Notes under the pieces: model-generated
What the model saw: only the letters and a program-made list of their open reading frames with translations
Told to the model about the DNA's origin: nothing
Databases searched by the model: none
Part shown: piece after piece, positions 22,583-23,316 of the stretch
Position numbering within the stretch: the first letter of the stretch is position 1
Layout of the letters: the number at the start of each line of letters is the position of its first letter
DNA from: Clostridia bacterium
GTDB taxonomy: Bacteria > Bacillota_A > Clostridia > Oscillospirales > CAG-272
Length of the DNA stretch: 23,316 nt
Reading direction: 5' to 3'
NCBI GenBank assembly: GCA_017529175.1
Contig: JAFXNX010000112.1
Coordinates: 1 to 23,316, forward strand
Made by a program: the position numbers and the translations under genes

Positions 22583-23316
22583 GCTGCCTGAGCTGCTGCG
22601 AGGCGGGCGATCGGTACTCTGAAGGGTGAGCAGGAGACGTAGTCGAGGCCGATCTCGTTGCAGAATTCAACGCTCGACGGGTCGCCGCCGTGTTCGCCGC
22701 AGATACCGATGTGGAGGTTCGGGTTCGCTTCCTTGCCGAGGCTGATCGCCATCTTCATGAGCTTGCCGACGCCTACGCGGTCGAGCTTTGCGAACGGGTC
22801 GTTCTCGAAGATCTTCGCATCGTAGTAAGAGGAGAGGAACTTGCCCGCGTCGTCACGGCTGAAGCCGTAAGTCATCTGGGTAAGGTCGTTCGTGCCGAAG
22901 CAGAAGAAGTCCGCGTTCTTTGCGATGTCGTCTGCCGTGAGAGCCGCTCTCGGGATCTCGATCATCGTACCTACTTCATAATCGAGCGCCGCGCCTGCCG
23001 CTTTGATCTCGGCGTCAGCTGTCTCAACGACGAAATTCTTGACGTACTGGAGCTCTTTGACTTCGCCTACCAGCGGGATCATGATCTCGGGACGGATCGT
23101 CCAGTCGGGATGCTTCTTCTGCACGTTGATAGCCGCGCGGATAACTGCCGCGGTCTGCATCTTTGCGATCTCGGGATAAGTTACCGCGAGACGGCATCCT
23201 CTGTGACCCATCATCGGGTTGAACTCGTGGAGGCCCGCGATGAGGTCCTTTACCTGCTGTACGGTCTTGCCGACGTTAGCTGCAAGCTCTTCGATGTCCT
23301 TTTCCTCGGTGGGGAC
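22558..23316 (-). CDS. ppdK: Pyruvate phosphate dikinase, C-terminal part, with phage-supplied last codons
   Basis: The last 252 residues of PPDK, which interconverts PEP, AMP and pyrophosphate with pyruvate, ATP and phosphate. The reading frame runs off the right window edge. This is the PEP/pyruvate-binding TIM barrel: MMGHRGCRLAVTYPEIA, GTMIEIPRAAL with a metal-binding Glu, CFGTNDLTQMTYGFSRDD with the Asn-Asp pair, and the catalytic Cys in DYVSCSPFRVPIARLAAAQ. The insertion replaced the original end INAKK by INESRTK coded in the element, so the protein is two residues longer but the fold should be intact. Its normal terminator is now 7.2 kb away. The gene and the integrase run in the same direction. 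Confidence 0.95.
   Translation of the reverse strand, partial: VPTEEKDIEELAANVGKTVQQVKDLIAGLHEFNPMMGHRGCRLAVTYPEIAKMQTAAVIRAAINVQKKHPDWTIRPEIMIPLVGEVKELQYVKNFVVETADAEIKAAGAALDYEVGTMIEIPRAALTADDIAKNADFFCFGTNDLTQMTYGFSRDDAGKFLSSYYDAKIFENDPFAKLDRVGVGKLMKMAISLGKEANPNLHIGICGEHGGDPSSVEFCNEIGLDYVSCSPFRVPIARLAAAQAAINESRTK
22570..22605. other. Right attachment junction of the element
   Basis: Core GCTGCCTG at 22583-22590. Element DNA lies to the left and ppdK coding sequence to the right. Joining the left host flank, the core and the right host flank restores a continuous ppdK end (QAAINAKK, stop). Confidence 0.88.

Larger units (their letters stand above)
15414..22590. mobile_element. Collapsed prophage / serine-integrase element in ppdK, about 7.17 kb
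   Basis: The element is bounded by two copies of GCTGCCTG, 7169 bases apart. It carries an integrase at one end, phage genes (truncated reverse transcriptase, DUF4376, membrane protein, endolysin, two holin-type proteins, head fibre) and a visibly more A/T-rich composition than the flanking host genes. No capsid, portal, terminase, tail or replication gene remains, so it cannot form a phage alone. Both junctions and the integrase are intact, so excision may still be possible. Removing it rebuilds a normal ppdK end and terminator. Confidence 0.88.

Overview
The window looks like the chromosome of an uncultured gut-type Clostridia (Firmicutes, in the broad Oscillospirales/Christensenellales range). 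This rests on strong AAGGAG-type ribosome binding sites, near-consensus sigma-A promoters, a Clostridium-like pyruvate phosphate dikinase (PPDK), a ThiT thiamine transporter under a TPP riboswitch, and a GC-rich coding bias. No rRNA or tRNA gene was seen, so placement is by impression only.

Left part (1-10.1 kb), ordinary chromosome: a minus-strand sugar/nucleoside salvage operon (GH20 hexosaminidase, nucleoside hydrolase, small membrane protein). A divergent plus-strand multi-zinc-ribbon protein with a Glu/Pro-rich tandem-repeat linker follows. Next come a TPP riboswitch with intrinsic terminator controlling thiT-thiN, a Gfo/Idh/MocA oxidoreductase, a HAD phosphatase, SecG with an unusual acidic tail, an alpha/beta hydrolase, and a long RpiB/LacAB-type isomerase. 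Two copies of a REP-like two-hairpin module sit directly behind stop codons.

Centre (10.1-15.3 kb): a tight minus-strand three-gene operon with its own promoter. It encodes a TerB-N/TerB-C domain protein, a BrxD-like (DUF2791) ATPase and an Lhr-like SF2 helicase. It resembles a DNA-processing or anti-phage cassette but has no PglX, PglZ or BrxC in the window. It is the best candidate here for a poorly described system.

Right part (15.4-22.6 kb): a 7.17-kb serine-integrase element of lower GC sits in the last codons of ppdK. Its ends share the 8-bp core GCTGCCTG (15414-15421 and 22583-22590). It carries the integrase, the C-terminal half of a phage reverse transcriptase whose start is missing, a DUF4376 protein, a CmpB-like membrane protein, a bifunctional endolysin, two holin-type proteins and a head-fibre-like protein. 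It reads as a prophage collapsed by a large internal deletion that kept both att sites and the lysis end. The severed original end of ppdK and its terminator remain on the far left side, next to the TerB operon.

The most striking observation is that the integrase gene itself runs through the att core. Integrase and ppdK are transcribed in the same direction and cross the core in different frames, so integration exchanges their 3' ends. PPDK gains a phage-coded end (QAAINESRTK in place of QAAINAKK). The integrase loses a 48-residue tail, now stranded at 22439-22582, and gains 61 residues read from host DNA, including the old ppdK terminator and the promoter region of the TerB operon. The rest of ppdK continues beyond the right window edge.
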